A stretch of DNA of 30,869 nucleotides from Branchiostoma floridae (GCF_000003815.2 NC_049994.1:18878751-18909619); one strand, 5' to 3'. Counted from the first letter of the stretch, positions 19,098-28,884 are shown. Program-made: numbers and translations. The notes: generated from the sequence alone by a model not told the origin.

Positions 19098-20035
19098 CAA
19101 TGAAAGTCGTGTAAAATGCCTCTTCCAGAGGCACCGCGTCGGGGGCACGGCGAGTATCAAACTCGGGACCTTGGTTCCGATCCGAACACTCTAACAGTTA
19201 CGCCACACACGATGCCATGTCTTTGTTGTATTTTCCAGGCTGCTATCATGACGGAACCATGTATGAACATGGTTCATACTTCAGCATCCCAGGAGGTCAG
19301 TGCCACTGTTCCGATGGGCAGGCGCACTGCGACCTACTACCCGGTAAGAAGTGCACGAGGCCTACACGACGTTCTGAAGCGCAACTGTCATTAACATTTA
19401 TTAAAAAAAACCCAGATACGTTTACTGACCGATTTCGTATAGATAAAGAATCTCTATTGACACGACAAAAGTCAGCGACTTTCGCAAGGTCTATAACAAC
19501 TACTTACAGTACAACTATAAAGACAAATATGGATTTCTACAGGTATGAATAAATCAACATAATCAACATATTAGGTGTAGCATGTCATTTACACTATTGG
19601 TTCTACGGTACAAGCATTCGTGGATATATTTGCCTACTTGTACACAGTAAGGGTTATCGCCTCCCAGATATCCTTATTCACTCATGTCCATGTCAAACCC
19701 TTCAAATAGCTTAAGTAGAAGTAAATTTAAAATGAATGTCATTTTCCTTTGAATCAAATTTTCCACGACCACTGTCACCTACTTCGGGATCAACACTGAT
19801 GACCAATCACTTCAGAACGTAAACTGGCGAGAGTTACAGACACGTGGTCTTACTCACACGTGATCTTGTGGACACGTGACGTCAGCAATTGGTCAAACGT
19901 GCCGGGGAATTTACAACTGTTTTACTTTGTTTACAATTAGGCTTTTGGCGTAATAAAGTTATCATTATTTTGGCGTGATAAAGTTATCATTATTAATGTT
20001 CAGTATATTCCCTTTACACACGAATAGGTTTACTT

Positions 20036-20126
<91 letters not shown>

Positions 20127-22552
20127 ACCACATGTTCATGGCAATCCATATGATTTTTACCTTTACTGAAATGATCAATGTACTATATTGACGTGCAGTT
20201 AACACAATAAAATGGTCATTGCATTGATTTCTTCTTTGATATTACCAGAAAGAAATGGCAAATGTAAAACGTATAATTCATCCCACAACACATCGATCCT
20301 CAGGTTGCATGGGAGTTTTCGGCTTCGTCCCGGTCGGTGGCGTCGTCTCGTCGGGAATAGACCACTGTGGCTGCGGGTTCGCTTACCAATGTGTATTAGA
20401 CGGACCTCCGGTGTTTTCAATGCAGCAGGGATGTTCTTGTAAGTATTTGTCCGGTGAAACGGTGTGTCCTGTAGATCTATAGTGAACACTCTGAAAACTA
20501 TTGCGGAATCCTGAATGTTTAGATCTAAGAATCATTTTCAGCATTATACTTTCTTTCATGAATCAGGTTTGTTGACGTGCCGAATACATGTACATGTAAT
20601 ACCAATTATTTTGTGATATTGTACCCGGTTGGTTCCGCCGATAAACGCTTACCACACGCTCCAAAACGTGTACATTACAATGGTTGACAGAGCTTTTTGT
20701 AGGCGTATCTATATATTATGCATGTATCGATATGCATGCTCAGTACTCCACTACGCCAGGGGATCTACCTGTGCAACAGTATTTTGGTGTGACGTCAACA
20801 CGTGGGAATAGCCAGGTGCTTCAGTACTAATAAAGTAAATAGGACATGTGTACGGCTCAGTGGGTGGTGGGGGTGGATGTGCGTTGGGGTGGGGGTGGGT
20901 TGTGCTTGTAAGGGCATTCAAACCAAGGTCAACGACCTAAAGGGCATTTGTCCCATGTTTGAAGCTGCACTTTGGACTAAATCGCTGGAGGCCGCTAATG
21001 TGTTGTCTATTTTTGGTGAATAGATTTAACACGCTCAGTTTTGAAACGCAACAATAAGTTTATTGCAAATTTATGTACTAAATGCTATTTTAGGGCGTAA
21101 AACGATATCCAGAATTGCCATGGATGTTTAACGGAAGCAATTAAGCATGGTAAGGCGTCTCAATCGTGCCATGGGCTAGATTTAGTCTCCTAGCAGACGT
21201 GTCACCTGGATGAAAAAGAGAAGCCAAATAGGGACAAATAAGTTGCCATGGGATTTCAGTCAGTTTTTTGCAGTCTATCCAGTTATCACCGGTCAGTTCA
21301 CTCCTAGGCCAATTAACTCCCACTAGACTTTTATTCCTAACAAAGTCCCCAATTACTATTCGGCCAGGCTTGATAAGATTTTCAACGATCATTGTCACCT
21401 TCTTCAGGGTCAATACTGATGACCAATCACTTCCGAATTCAGAACGTAAACACTCTACCAGTTACGCTACACATGACGCCACAAGTAAAAAGTTTTCTGC
21501 TTTGTCTTCCAGCCTGTTCTTATGACGGAAACGTGTATGAAGAAGATTCACACTTCACGGACAGCATGGGGCATCAGTGTCACTGTTCCTGCGGACAGGC
21601 AACCTGCAGTAAGAAGTGCACGAAAATTATAAAACACAAAGTTCGATAATGGGTCGCTTAGCGGCTTGCTACGGTATTGCAGCGGAACATCCATTTTTGA
21701 TATCTCGTGTTGTGGACATGTTGTGGTCGTGATTTTTAAGTGGTAGATAACCCTTGGGGTAGAGAGTAAGTGCTAGTTGTTTGGGCCCCCTGGTGTGTTT
21801 TTTTTTTTTGAACACCCAAAAACTATTGAGGAATGTTCAGATCTAATAATTATTTTCAGCTTCATATTTTCTTTCATGAGCCAGTTTGGACTACGACTAC
21901 ACCGAGGCCAACAATGCCACAAACGACAACAACCAGGCCGACCCTGACAACATCCAGACCCGGTATGAGCGATTTATTGTCCCATTTTATAGACTGTAGT
22001 CAACACGAGGTGTACGTACTAATGACAGTAATGTAACTTTATCCGCGAGTTAACCTATAGCCGTTGGTTAAAGAAACAGGGTGTTTAGGGATTTCAAGTC
22101 GAAGGATGGCGGTTTCACATTGCAATAATATATGACGACCTCATTTGCATAGTTTGTGAGAGAATATGATAATTCCATAGTGCATGGTAAATGATGGGAA
22201 TTTCGTTCTTAAAGCAATATGAAGCTTATTACTGAAGGTGAATATTATCAGACATAAATCATGCAAAATAGTTTCATGAAATGAAATGTTTACATGTACA
22301 TAATTAATCATGAAACACTAATTAAAATTGACCTTCTCTGCTACGATAAGACTTTCATACTTTGGACTTGTTCCTCTTGGATAGAGAGGATGACCAATGC
22401 AACCGAGACAAATTATTCCAATCAGGACCTTACTTGCATTTAAAATATAAATACTTCACTCGAAAAAATTTAAACCATTTGGCGAAGGTATGGGGTCGTG
22501 GAACTCAAGTTATCTTTGCTCCATTGCAGGTGACGACCCCATCTCCGGATGA
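18665..22552 (+). CDS. Secreted Thr-rich protein with two VWC-like cysteine modules (six exons, ~184 aa)
   Basis: Proposed exons are 18665-18782, 19239-19343, 20304-20438, 21513-21608, 21885-21962 and 22530-22552. Exon 1 gives a signal peptide (MKALLVLSLAVCAWG) and a Thr/Arg-rich linker. Exons 2 and 4 encode paralogous modules of the form C-Y-x-DG-x-x-Y-E...C-x-C-x-x-GQA-x-C, resembling half of a VWC or FN1 domain. Exon 3 encodes a distinct Cys-rich piece (HCGCGFAYQC, QQGCS). Exon 5 is a second Thr/Pro linker. Every internal boundary is phase 1, so each exon is a cassette that can be added or removed without a frameshift. The composition suggests an extracellular-matrix or mucus component, but the function is unknown. 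The terminal exon is the least certain part. Exon 3 read through its donor would instead stop at about 20481, and exon 4 at about 21649, so shorter isoforms are possible. Confidence 0.65.
19065..19094. repeat. (AT)n microsatellite
   Basis: About 30 bp of pure alternating AT, directly upstream of the reverse-oriented SINE head that precedes exon 2. Confidence 0.9.
19095..19210 (-). mobile_element. SINE-like tRNA-derived fragment, reverse orientation
   Basis: Read on the minus strand it starts GTGTGTGGCGTAACTGTTAG (A-box-like), continues AGTGTTCGGATCGGAACCA and ends in GAGGCATTTTACACGACTTT-type tail sequence. It ends about 30 bp before exon 2; a related fragment sits at the same place before exon 4. 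Confidence 0.6.
19239..19343 (+). CDS. Exon 2: first VWC-like cysteine module
   Basis: Acceptor TATTTTCCAG and donor CCCG|GTAAGA, 105 nt, phase 1-1. It encodes GCYHDGTMYEHGSYF, then GGQCHCSDGQAHC. The Cys pattern (one Cys, then C-x-C, then C) and the Y-x-DG-x-x-Y core match the start of VWC/FN1-like extracellular modules. Confidence 0.72.
20038..20124. repeat. Compound (CA)n(TA)n microsatellite
   Basis: Eighty-seven bp of unbroken purine-pyrimidine alternation, the first ~50 bp CA and the rest TA. It lies in the intron between exons 2 and 3 of the secreted-protein gene. Confidence 0.95.
20304..20438 (+). CDS. Exon 3: Gly/Val-rich cysteine module
   Basis: Acceptor GATCCTCAG and donor TTCTT|GTAAGT, 135 nt, phase 1-1. 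It encodes GCMGVFGFVPVGGVVSSGI, then HCGCGFAYQC and a closing QQGCS. Without splicing the frame adds CKYLSGETVCPVDL and stops. The spliced form is preferred because it keeps the phase rule and joins in frame to exon 4. Confidence 0.6.
20480..20600 (+). repeat. Decayed copy of the exon 5 region
   Basis: GAACAC...AAAACTATTG.GGAAT...GTTTAGATCTAA.AAT.ATTTTCAGC and TTTCTTTCATGA.(T/C)CAG at 20487-20572 repeat 21810-21884 in order. The following GTTTGTTGACGTGCC corresponds to the start of exon 5 but no longer reads as a Thr linker, so it is a lost exon copy. Confidence 0.6.
21371..21483 (-). mobile_element. SINE-like tRNA-derived fragment, reverse orientation, before exon 4
   Basis: Minus-strand reading gives GTAGCGTAACTGGTAGAGTG then TTACGTTCTGAATTC, a degenerate tRNA-like head. 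Part of its sequence (ACTGATGACCAATCACTTC) is repeated at about 19794-19815 in the intron before exon 3. Confidence 0.5.
21513..21608 (+). CDS. Exon 4: second VWC-like cysteine module
   Basis: Acceptor TTGTCTTCCAG and donor TGCA|GTAAGA, 96 nt, phase 1-1. It encodes CSYDGNVYEEDSHFTD, then HQCHCSCGQATC, clearly paralogous to exon 2. A read-through form would append SKKCTKIIKHKVR and stop, adding one Cys. Both isoforms look plausible. Confidence 0.7.
21885..21962 (+). CDS. Exon 5: second Thr/Pro-rich linker
   Basis: Acceptor ATGAGCCAG and donor CCCG|GTATGA, 78 nt, phase 1-1. It encodes WTTTTPRPTMPQTTTTRP, then TLTTSRPG, a likely O-glycosylated stalk paralogous to the end of exon 1. Confidence 0.68.
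22530..22552 (+). CDS. Candidate terminal exon and stop
   Basis: Acceptor CTCCATTGCAG at 22529. In phase 1 it gives GDDPISG then TGA. In phase 0 the same exon would read VTTPSPDEEAEKRCLLTEPP and end CY, which looks more protein-like and would continue the Thr/Pro theme, but no phase-0 donor was found. Two AATAAA signals follow at 22666-22671 and 22757-22762. Confidence 0.35.
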
Positions 22553-22665
22553 AGAAGCAGAGAAGAGATGTCTCCTCACGGAGCCTCCGTGTTACTGAGC
22601 TGCACAACTGTTCATCCATGTCGGCCGGAAATATGCCTCTCTGATGTGTAGAGGCAAAGCCATAC

Positions 22666-22762
22666 AATAAAACAACATTTCGGAGACCTCATGCCCCCGT
22701 GAGATATTTTGAGCCTTTGTGGATTTACCGCTTCATCTTGTTTCATTGACTATGCAAATAAA
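22666..22762 (+). terminator. Polyadenylation signals
   Basis: AATAAA at 22666-22671 and again at 22757-22762, after the proposed stop. Both are conserved in the paralogous sequence at about 17867-17970, which supports a 3'UTR origin. Confidence 0.45.
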
Positions 22763-22770
22763 GCTGTCAT

Positions 22771-24860
22771 TAGAATATCCTAGGATTTTATTCAAAAATA
22801 GATAAGTTGTATGTGTAGAAGCAGCACTAGTTCATAGTACATGTACTAACCAAGCAGATGTTGGTGGGGAACGTTACCAGCAACCAAGGAGGTTGAAAAA
22901 AGAAAAAAGAAACCTCCTGGCAGCAACCTGCCACTGCAGTTCCAGTGCATGGTGCTAGGTGGCCCAAACTTAAACTACTTCAACCGAGCAATAAAATCCC
23001 TGCAGCGTTCTGGAAAACTTTATCTCTATTTCATGGTTTCGCAAAAGCGACGCCAAGCGATTGTCAGGAAAACAGCAGATATCAGGCAGAGAAAATTGCC
23101 AGCATTTAAGCTACCGTAGTATTGTAGGAGTACTATACTACTAACTACTAATTAAAGAAAAACTTAATCCAAATGTTTCGGTGACAAACAATAAAAGTTA
23201 TAAACAGGAATATGCGGCGCCAGGAACCCGCTGGGTTTTAATTTCAGAGGGGATTAAAAAAAAAAAGATCTCTGCATTCCTTCAAGGCGCGCCGATAAAA
23301 GAAATGAACCATGGAAATTTTTAAGGTACACTGGTCAAGACTGATGAAAGCTTTCACTTGTTGAAGGAAATATTTACTTAGGTTGGACAGCAGCCAAAAG
23401 AAAAAGATCACTTGGAAGCACATGTCGTCATCCCCTGCTTACAAAAAGTGCCAAGATACAGTATAGCCGGCGCTTTTAGTTTGTTGAATTTCAAGTCTCT
23501 TGTTACTAATCCAGTTTGTTTCGTTGTGATACTTCATCAGATGTTTACTTCCTACAGCCTGACTGTGACTCAGATCCTCTGTCACGTGACGGAGATGCCG
23601 GGGGCGGGTTGGATCCGGACCAAATTCGGGTGTACTTGTGTTGCCCGCGAGAGCTTTACCGAAAAAAAACCCACATTGAATTAAATTAAAGAAAAAAAAA
23701 AAAAAAGATGTGACTTTCAATTGATTTCCGTGATGTCACCGTTCATTTCCCGGCTCTACTATATTAAGTCAGGGTTCCCGATGTAAAGTATTCCCATGGT
23801 TCATTTCCTTTCCCGATGCACTTTGAAGGAATGCGGAGATCTGTGAAAAATTCCCTTTGAAATCAAAACCCGGCGGTTTAGTTCAGCTTCAATGCGTTCT
23901 AACGTACTCTCCAAGCAGAGGTTCGGTTCCGGCGAGTGCTTTTTTTTGCGTCATTTTAGGCGTTTTCATCGGACTTTCTATCTTGTTACGTCTCCTTTTT
24001 GTCCGTTTTGCTGGCGGACAAAAAGAAAACCAGACAAAAGAAAAAGCTCGAGAAAAACGCCCCAACAGACGTCAAATCCAGTCGGAGCCTAACCTCTACT
24101 TGGAGAATACTGTAGTTTTAGCAGAAAGAATCAACCACCTAAGCGAACTGGATAGTTGTAAGATACTTAGGGCTAGCTGAAAGTTTACACCAACAAAAGG
24201 ACGGCACGGGAGGACTAGAATGTTATCGTTACACCCACCATGCTAAATACACAGTCTCCGTGACTAGCATTCTCACTACAGGTTTATTTAGCAGTGACGA
24301 ACAGGTATGCATGAAATGTGGCTCATTTGGAATAGGATAGAGGCAAGAAGGAGAGTGAACGTAGAAGGAAAAACACGAAAAATGATAAAACAAATGAGCA
24401 AAAAAAAAGAAAAAAAAGAAGAGAAAATACGAAATGACAGAAGGTGTGGCTTGAAGAAGATGGAGGTCTGGGAATAGAACTCAGGACCTTTACTTAGCTG
24501 ATTACAAGGTCATTGCAGCGCGTTCATCTACAAATTAGAATTGATCCGCACCATTCAATGATTCATATCTAAAGACAACCAATCTCCGTTTACTATTTCT
24601 TAAAGAAGACAACAATAAGATATAACAGTGATAGTGTAACGTACAGAGATAGATTATACCAAACATGACGTCACAGGATGACGCTATCTACTGAAGGTCA
24701 GCGTCACTGTGACCTCCACATTACATCGATAAGATTTTTACATTCTGATAACAAATGGCGTATTTTGGACTCATCTTACAATAGAACTATGTGTAAAGAA
24801 AATATTCCAGAGATTTTTCCTCTGAGGAAATGAGATAATATTTCCGCATGCCTGCTGACA
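22771..24860. other. Intergenic, no gene recognised
   Basis: It contains a short foldback pair (AAGGAGGTT...AACCTCCT, about 22887-22918), A-rich runs near 23688-23706 and 24400-24425, and open frames with no ATG start or no recognised domain. A plus-strand frame at 23857-24180 has one hydrophobic stretch but begins at a non-ATG codon. I do not call a gene. Confidence 0.45.
24462..24530 (-). repeat. Degenerate tRNA-like sequence
   Basis: On the minus strand a CCTTGTAATCAGCT anticodon-arm-like piece is followed by GGTCCTGAGTTCTATTCCC, which resembles a T-arm/B-box. It is too diverged to be a working tRNA and is probably the head of an old SINE. Confidence 0.3.
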
Positions 24861-24862
24861 TT

Positions 24863-24922
24863 TGGTGCATCCCGCCCCACCCCGCCCACACAGTGGGCAC
24901 GCCCAACAAACATGGCGGACGG
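24863..24922 (+). promoter_or_regulatory. GC-box/KLF-type sites and YY1-like motif over the extended synaptotagmin start
   Basis: CCCGCCCCACCCCGCCCAC and GGGCACGCCC lie within 50 bp upstream of the ATG and fit Sp1/KLF-type sites. The start codon itself sits in AAACATGGCGGAC, close to the YY1 consensus AANATGGCGG. There is no TATA box, so this looks like a CpG-island promoter with a short 5'UTR. Confidence 0.5.
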
Positions 24923-25289
24923 TTCCGAGTCCGGGGCGGGTAGCGCGGGAACACAGGCGGGCAGGGAGGCGGGGAGCGCCGCCGGAGGGGACGGGCAGGC
25001 CCCGGGGGGAGACACACAACCTCCCCCTGCCGCCCCCAGCCGTCTGCAAGTGAACGAAGACCTGTTGGTGCTTATAAAGAAGTACGCCATGCAGCTCGGT
25101 TTGTTGGTGGTTGTCTGGATGGTCGGGTACTGGGCATTCAGCGTGAGCTGGATCATGCTCGGACTCTTCGTCTGGATGTGGCGGGAAAAGAGACAGAAAG
25201 CCAAGGAGTTCAAGATCAAGACGGCGCGCAAGGCGGCGCAGAACGAGCAGGAGACCGTCTTGGCGCGTCTTGAGGACCTGCCGTCTTGG
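24912..25289 (+). CDS. ESYT: Extended synaptotagmin exon 1 (ER membrane hairpin)
   Basis: ATG at 24912 in good context opens a 126-codon exon ending at TGG|GTAAGT in phase 0. Residues 1-47 are Gly/Ala/Pro-rich and disordered. Residues about 52-90 are the hydrophobic hairpin that anchors these proteins in the ER (LGLLVVVWMVGYW, then SWIMLGLFVWMW). Residues 91-115 are basic and helical (REKRQKAKEFK). The exon ends ARLEDLPSW, the family's lead into the SMP lipid-transfer domain. Extended synaptotagmins tether ER to plasma membrane through C2 domains and move glycerolipids. The length and order match E-Syt proteins; I cannot assign paralogue 1, 2 or 3. Confidence 0.93.
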
Positions 25290-25927
25290 GTAAGTGAAAG
25301 TTTATCGGTGTTTCGTGAGTTGTTGTTTATGGGGCGCATTCCGAGCGTTGTATTTTTGTCTGTGCCGATATGTCATTAATGGGAGGGTCATCAGGGGGTA
25401 ATCAAGATTTGCTATTGAAATGTCATCCGGCACAATAGCTTCCTGATAACCCCCATATCGCACTATATATGTTTGACCTTAGATTAACACGATTGAAGGG
25501 GAAATAGTTGCAACCAGATGACAGCTTTTACAACGGCATCAAAAAGCACCACACTGTAACTAAGGGGCTGTGTTAACCCCCATAAGAGCCCATAATGATC
25601 TGTTCAGGACCAATGACCTCCCCAGTGTTACTGATTATATAATACTTCTCACTTTCACTTTAATAGGTACTTGTTGCTGGAAAAAATAACAAAACATCAA
25701 AAGTTCAATACATGTTAATTTTTCTTAAAACTGCATTTGTATCTGTGGGTGAGTATCAAATTATTCATGAAAGTGGAATATTGGATTTTAGGAGGTTGTT
25801 CCAAAACCGGAATAGAATAGAATAGTACTATAGCCCCACCCACCTCACAGTCAAAACATCTACATGCAAAACAAAAACATAGCTCACAAAAGAAAATGCT
25901 GACTTGTACCTAAGGTCATTAAAGCTG

Positions 25928-26430
25928 AGGTGTGGATTTTGACAATTAACACACAGACTGACAGACAGACAGACAGGATTTCTGTTATGGTTCATATTAT
26001 CATAATCAATGAAATCAGTTTGGCAACTTCAGACTCTAGTCAGGTGTTCCTATCACCTGTATGGTTTTGAGATACATGTTAAGATGTAATGTAATATATT
26101 TGTATTTTGTAATGAAAGTACATCGAGGCTGTGTAGATTTTGACAGACAGACAGACAGACAAACAGACAGCATATATCTGTTGTAGTTCATAATGAACCT
26201 AATCAGCTTGACAATTGGACACTTAAGTCAGGTGTGCCCATTATGACCTGTGTGGTATAGAATAACTCCTGAAGTCTTTATGTAGATTTGACAGACAGTC
26301 AGACAGATGGACAGCATATAACGTTATCTGTTGTAGCCCATAATGACCAATTGCAGTCCATAATGACCAGTGTAACAACTAAATGCTGAAGTCAGGTGTG
26401 CCCCTCACCTGCATGGTGTAGAGTTACCTG
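25928..26430. repeat. Three diverged tandem units with (GACA)n cores
   Basis: Units near 25928-26075, 26120-26260 and 26279-26430 share TAGATTTTGACAGACAGACA, TCTGTTGTAG.(T/C)CATAATGA and AGTCAGGTGTGCCC...ACCTG(T/C)(G/A)TGGT in the same order. They are old tandem duplications of about 150-170 bp around a GACA microsatellite. Confidence 0.65.
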
Positions 26431-26994
26431 TGTTGATTGACCCACATGTGTTTAGTTAAGCACATGTAAACATGGCCCTTTATGTAGGTGAGTCACCCTT
26501 CATGTATGTTTTGTTATACTAATGACTTACACAGTAACTCTATCCTGGGGAGGGAAAGTTCTGAGGTAGTGTTGCAGACCTGCCTGCTGCCTTGTGGGTG
26601 TATGAGGATCCAAATCTGTATTTCCTTTAGAATATTCCTTTCCTTTAAAATTAGAATCATTTCTGTTACAATCTACAAAAAAAAAAAAAAAAGAAGAAAT
26701 GTTGCAAGTTCAGTTGTCAGAAAGTTTATCATTTTGTAATTTGGAAACCTCCATTGGACAACACAAACACAACACAGTGTTGATTCTAGGTGAATTATGA
26801 TATAGAGAGTACCAGAATCATTTTCCATGGAAAGTTTACCTGACCAATTTATGAGTTTTTCAGCAGATCATAGGTCGGTAGGAATTGCTAAAAATTTGTA
26901 GGCTTTAGAACAAGACATGACATGATTTTGACCAGAATGGTTGTCTTGATAGTGGAAACTTTCAATAACACAGTATTGCAATGTGGAACCCATC

Positions 26995-27165
26995 CCTTTC
27001 AATATCTTTTTACCTTCCCAACCGAAGTCAGGTACAATTTCTACACCTGGGTAAAGTAAGGAAAGCCCTGAAAAATGCCTTTCCCAGGGACACATGCCTC
27101 CAGCCATGCATGCCAGAAATCCAACCCTTGACCTGTACATCTGGTATCCCCTAGTGTAGCCAATG
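26995..27165 (-). mobile_element. SINE, reverse orientation
   Basis: Read on the minus strand it contains CCCTGGGAAAGGCATTTTTC, TTTCCTTACTTTACCCAGGT and CTGACTTCGGTTGGGAAGGT, the same tail as the SINE at 14572-14840, with a degenerate head upstream. Confidence 0.65.
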
Positions 27166-27214
27166 GACCATTTGAAGACCTGTACCTGGGACAAATATGT
27201 ACTCCTGAATGTCC

Positions 27215-27345
27215 TTATGTGGGTGAAAGGTCACATAGGTGCCCTTATGAAGGTGAAAGGTCATATGGGTGCCCTTATGTAGTTATGAAGGTGAAAGGTC
27301 ATATGGATGCCCTTGATTTTAGGGGTGAAAATGAAAGGTCAGAGT
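27215..27345. repeat. Short tandem repeat carrying four GAAAGGTCA words
   Basis: Units of about 30-50 bp share GGTGAAAGGTCATATGGGTG and CCCTTATG. GAAAGGTCA occurs four times (about 27225, 27255, 27294 and 27333). AAGGTCA is the nuclear-receptor half-site core, so the array could bind monomeric receptors, although chance expansion of a simple unit is equally possible. Confidence 0.6.
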
Positions 27346-27857
27346 CCTGTGTCTGGACAGTAGACTGAGGTTACTCAAGGTCAGACAAGAATAGGCAATT
27401 ACTAGTAGTAGACTAGTTTTCTTGATCATCAATAGACACAGTGCACACTAGCTTGATTTGTAAGTTAAAAAAGATACTTTTCTGTTTGGAATCAGTTACT
27501 AGTAGTAGCTTTCTGTCCTGGATAGGTGTGGCCAAGTTAACAACTTCAGGAATAGTCAGAGTATGACTAACTTCTTTGGCTTTGATCCAAACATATTACC
27601 AATCTGCAGCAGATGTCTTCTCTATTTTTAATCATTTGCCAATGTTACAATACAATTAGTCTGACTTTTGAAGTCAACATTCACACATGTCAAGGGACAA
27701 AATACATAGATAATACCTGAATGACAAATAACTGACAACTGATTTCTACTAAATGTCTGGCTAGTGACTTTTCTACTAAGCCTTCAATGATTGATTAAAG
27801 TTTTGAATGTATGCACTGTGTGTACTGTGAGTAAGTGTCAGTTCCCCTGTATCAGAC

Positions 27858-28190
27858 AGTAATATGTTTGTGTTAGTCGTGCCTTGTGTACAGTATGGGT
27901 CTGTATGTGTGGCTATCTTGTTTCTGTGTTTGTATCCTATCCTGACCACCCTATCTTGTACAAATACACCCTGCTGAGTGCTGATAAATGTTTATCTCCC
28001 CTGTGTACAGTATGGGCCTGTATCCCTGTGTGTATCAGACAGTGCAGTGGGTACAAATAGTCAGTAATATGTTTGTGTTAGTCCTGTCCTGTGTACAGTA
28101 TGGGCCTGTATGTGTGGCTATCTTGTTGCAGTGTTTGTATCCTATCCTGACCACCCTATCTTGTACAAATACACCCTGCTGATAAATGTT
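27858..28190. repeat. Direct duplication, ~128-bp copies, 205-bp period
   Basis: AGTAATATGTTTGTGTTAGT starts at 27858 and again at 28063. The following ~125 bp match almost perfectly, through GTATCCTATCCTGACCACCC and ACAAATACACCCTGCTG. The spacer itself repeats the CTGTGTACAGTATGGGCCTG word. Confidence 0.88.
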
Positions 28191-28645
28191 GTCTCAGGAT
28201 AAACAAAAAGATTGCAGCTACATCTGCAGGGCTTTAGGCTGTCCATCTTGTAATGATCAACACATCTAGATCTGTTCACATTTTGTTTCTCATTGACGGA
28301 CAAGTATCGCAGTTATACATCAAAATTTTATAGTTGTGTATACATAGAAACAATGTAGCAGAATAGAAACAAGAAGTCTACCATTGAATTGTGTAAAGAA
28401 TTTAAACAGTTAATAGTATTTTGTGAGCATATGTTGTGTTTTTCTTAATTACCATCTAAAGTGATTTATTGACTTATTATTGTGCAATAGCTGTTCTACC
28501 AAACATGTGGTTTGTTGTCTGTTTTAGGCTAAAGGGGTCCCTAGGGATTTGATCATCATGACAATAAAAGACCATTAGTTGCTTAATCCCAAGAGAGTGA
28601 AGAATGATATCCTGGTAGTATGTGTGTGTGTTTGTGTTCCTCTAG

Positions 28646-28672
28646 AACTGGAAGAATTACAAAGCAGTATGG
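28646..28672 (+). CDS. Candidate 27-nt microexon of the extended synaptotagmin gene
   Basis: A T/G-rich tract ending TTCCTCTAG precedes it and TGG|GTAAGG follows. The 27 nt are open in the phase 0-0 frame required between exons 1 and 2 and would insert NWKNYKAVW between LPSW and VYFPD. It lies 170 bp before exon 2. The fit of frame and splice sites is good, but such a short match can arise by chance. Confidence 0.3.
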
Positions 28673-28842
28673 GTAAGGGGGTGAAGTTTGCCATCGCAGA
28701 TTGCCATTAGTGTTGTAATATGTTACTATGGATCTGAGTTAGTTAGTGAGAGAACAACTGACCACTGGCTATACTATACTATGCTATATGGGATGTGAGA
28801 ATTTATCATAAGGTTATATTAATTGTTTATTACCTGTTGCAG

Positions 28843-28884
28843 GTGTACTTCCCAGATGTGGAGAGAGCAGAATGGTTAAACAAG
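28843..28884 (+). CDS. ESYT: Extended synaptotagmin exon 2
   Basis: Acceptor CCTGTTGCAG and donor AAG|GTAAGG; 42 nt, phase 0-0. It encodes VYFPDVERAEWLNK, the highly conserved start of the SMP domain in E-Syt proteins, and follows LPSW of exon 1 without a frame break. The rest of the SMP and the C2 domains lie beyond the window. Confidence 0.95.

Larger units (their letters stand above)
25290..28842 (+). other. First intron of the extended synaptotagmin gene, 3.55 kb
   Basis: It holds several diverged tandem duplications, an A-run (26678-26694), a reverse SINE tail (about 26995-27165) and a candidate 27-nt microexon. No other exon is recognised. Confidence 0.8.

Noticed and set aside
20304-20482. 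Exon 3 as the sole terminal exon ending at 20481
   Set aside because: Possible as an isoform, but the donor at 20439 is a perfect GTAAGT, and splicing there preserves the phase 1-1 pattern and joins to a paralogous cysteine module.
23857-24180. 107-codon plus-strand frame with a hydrophobic stretch and a basic tail
   Set aside because: It starts at TTG, not ATG, has no recognisable family and lies in AT-rich sequence with homopolymer runs.
24776-25339. 187-codon minus-strand Pro/Ala-rich frame
   Set aside because: It is the antisense shadow of the GC-rich extended synaptotagmin exon 1.
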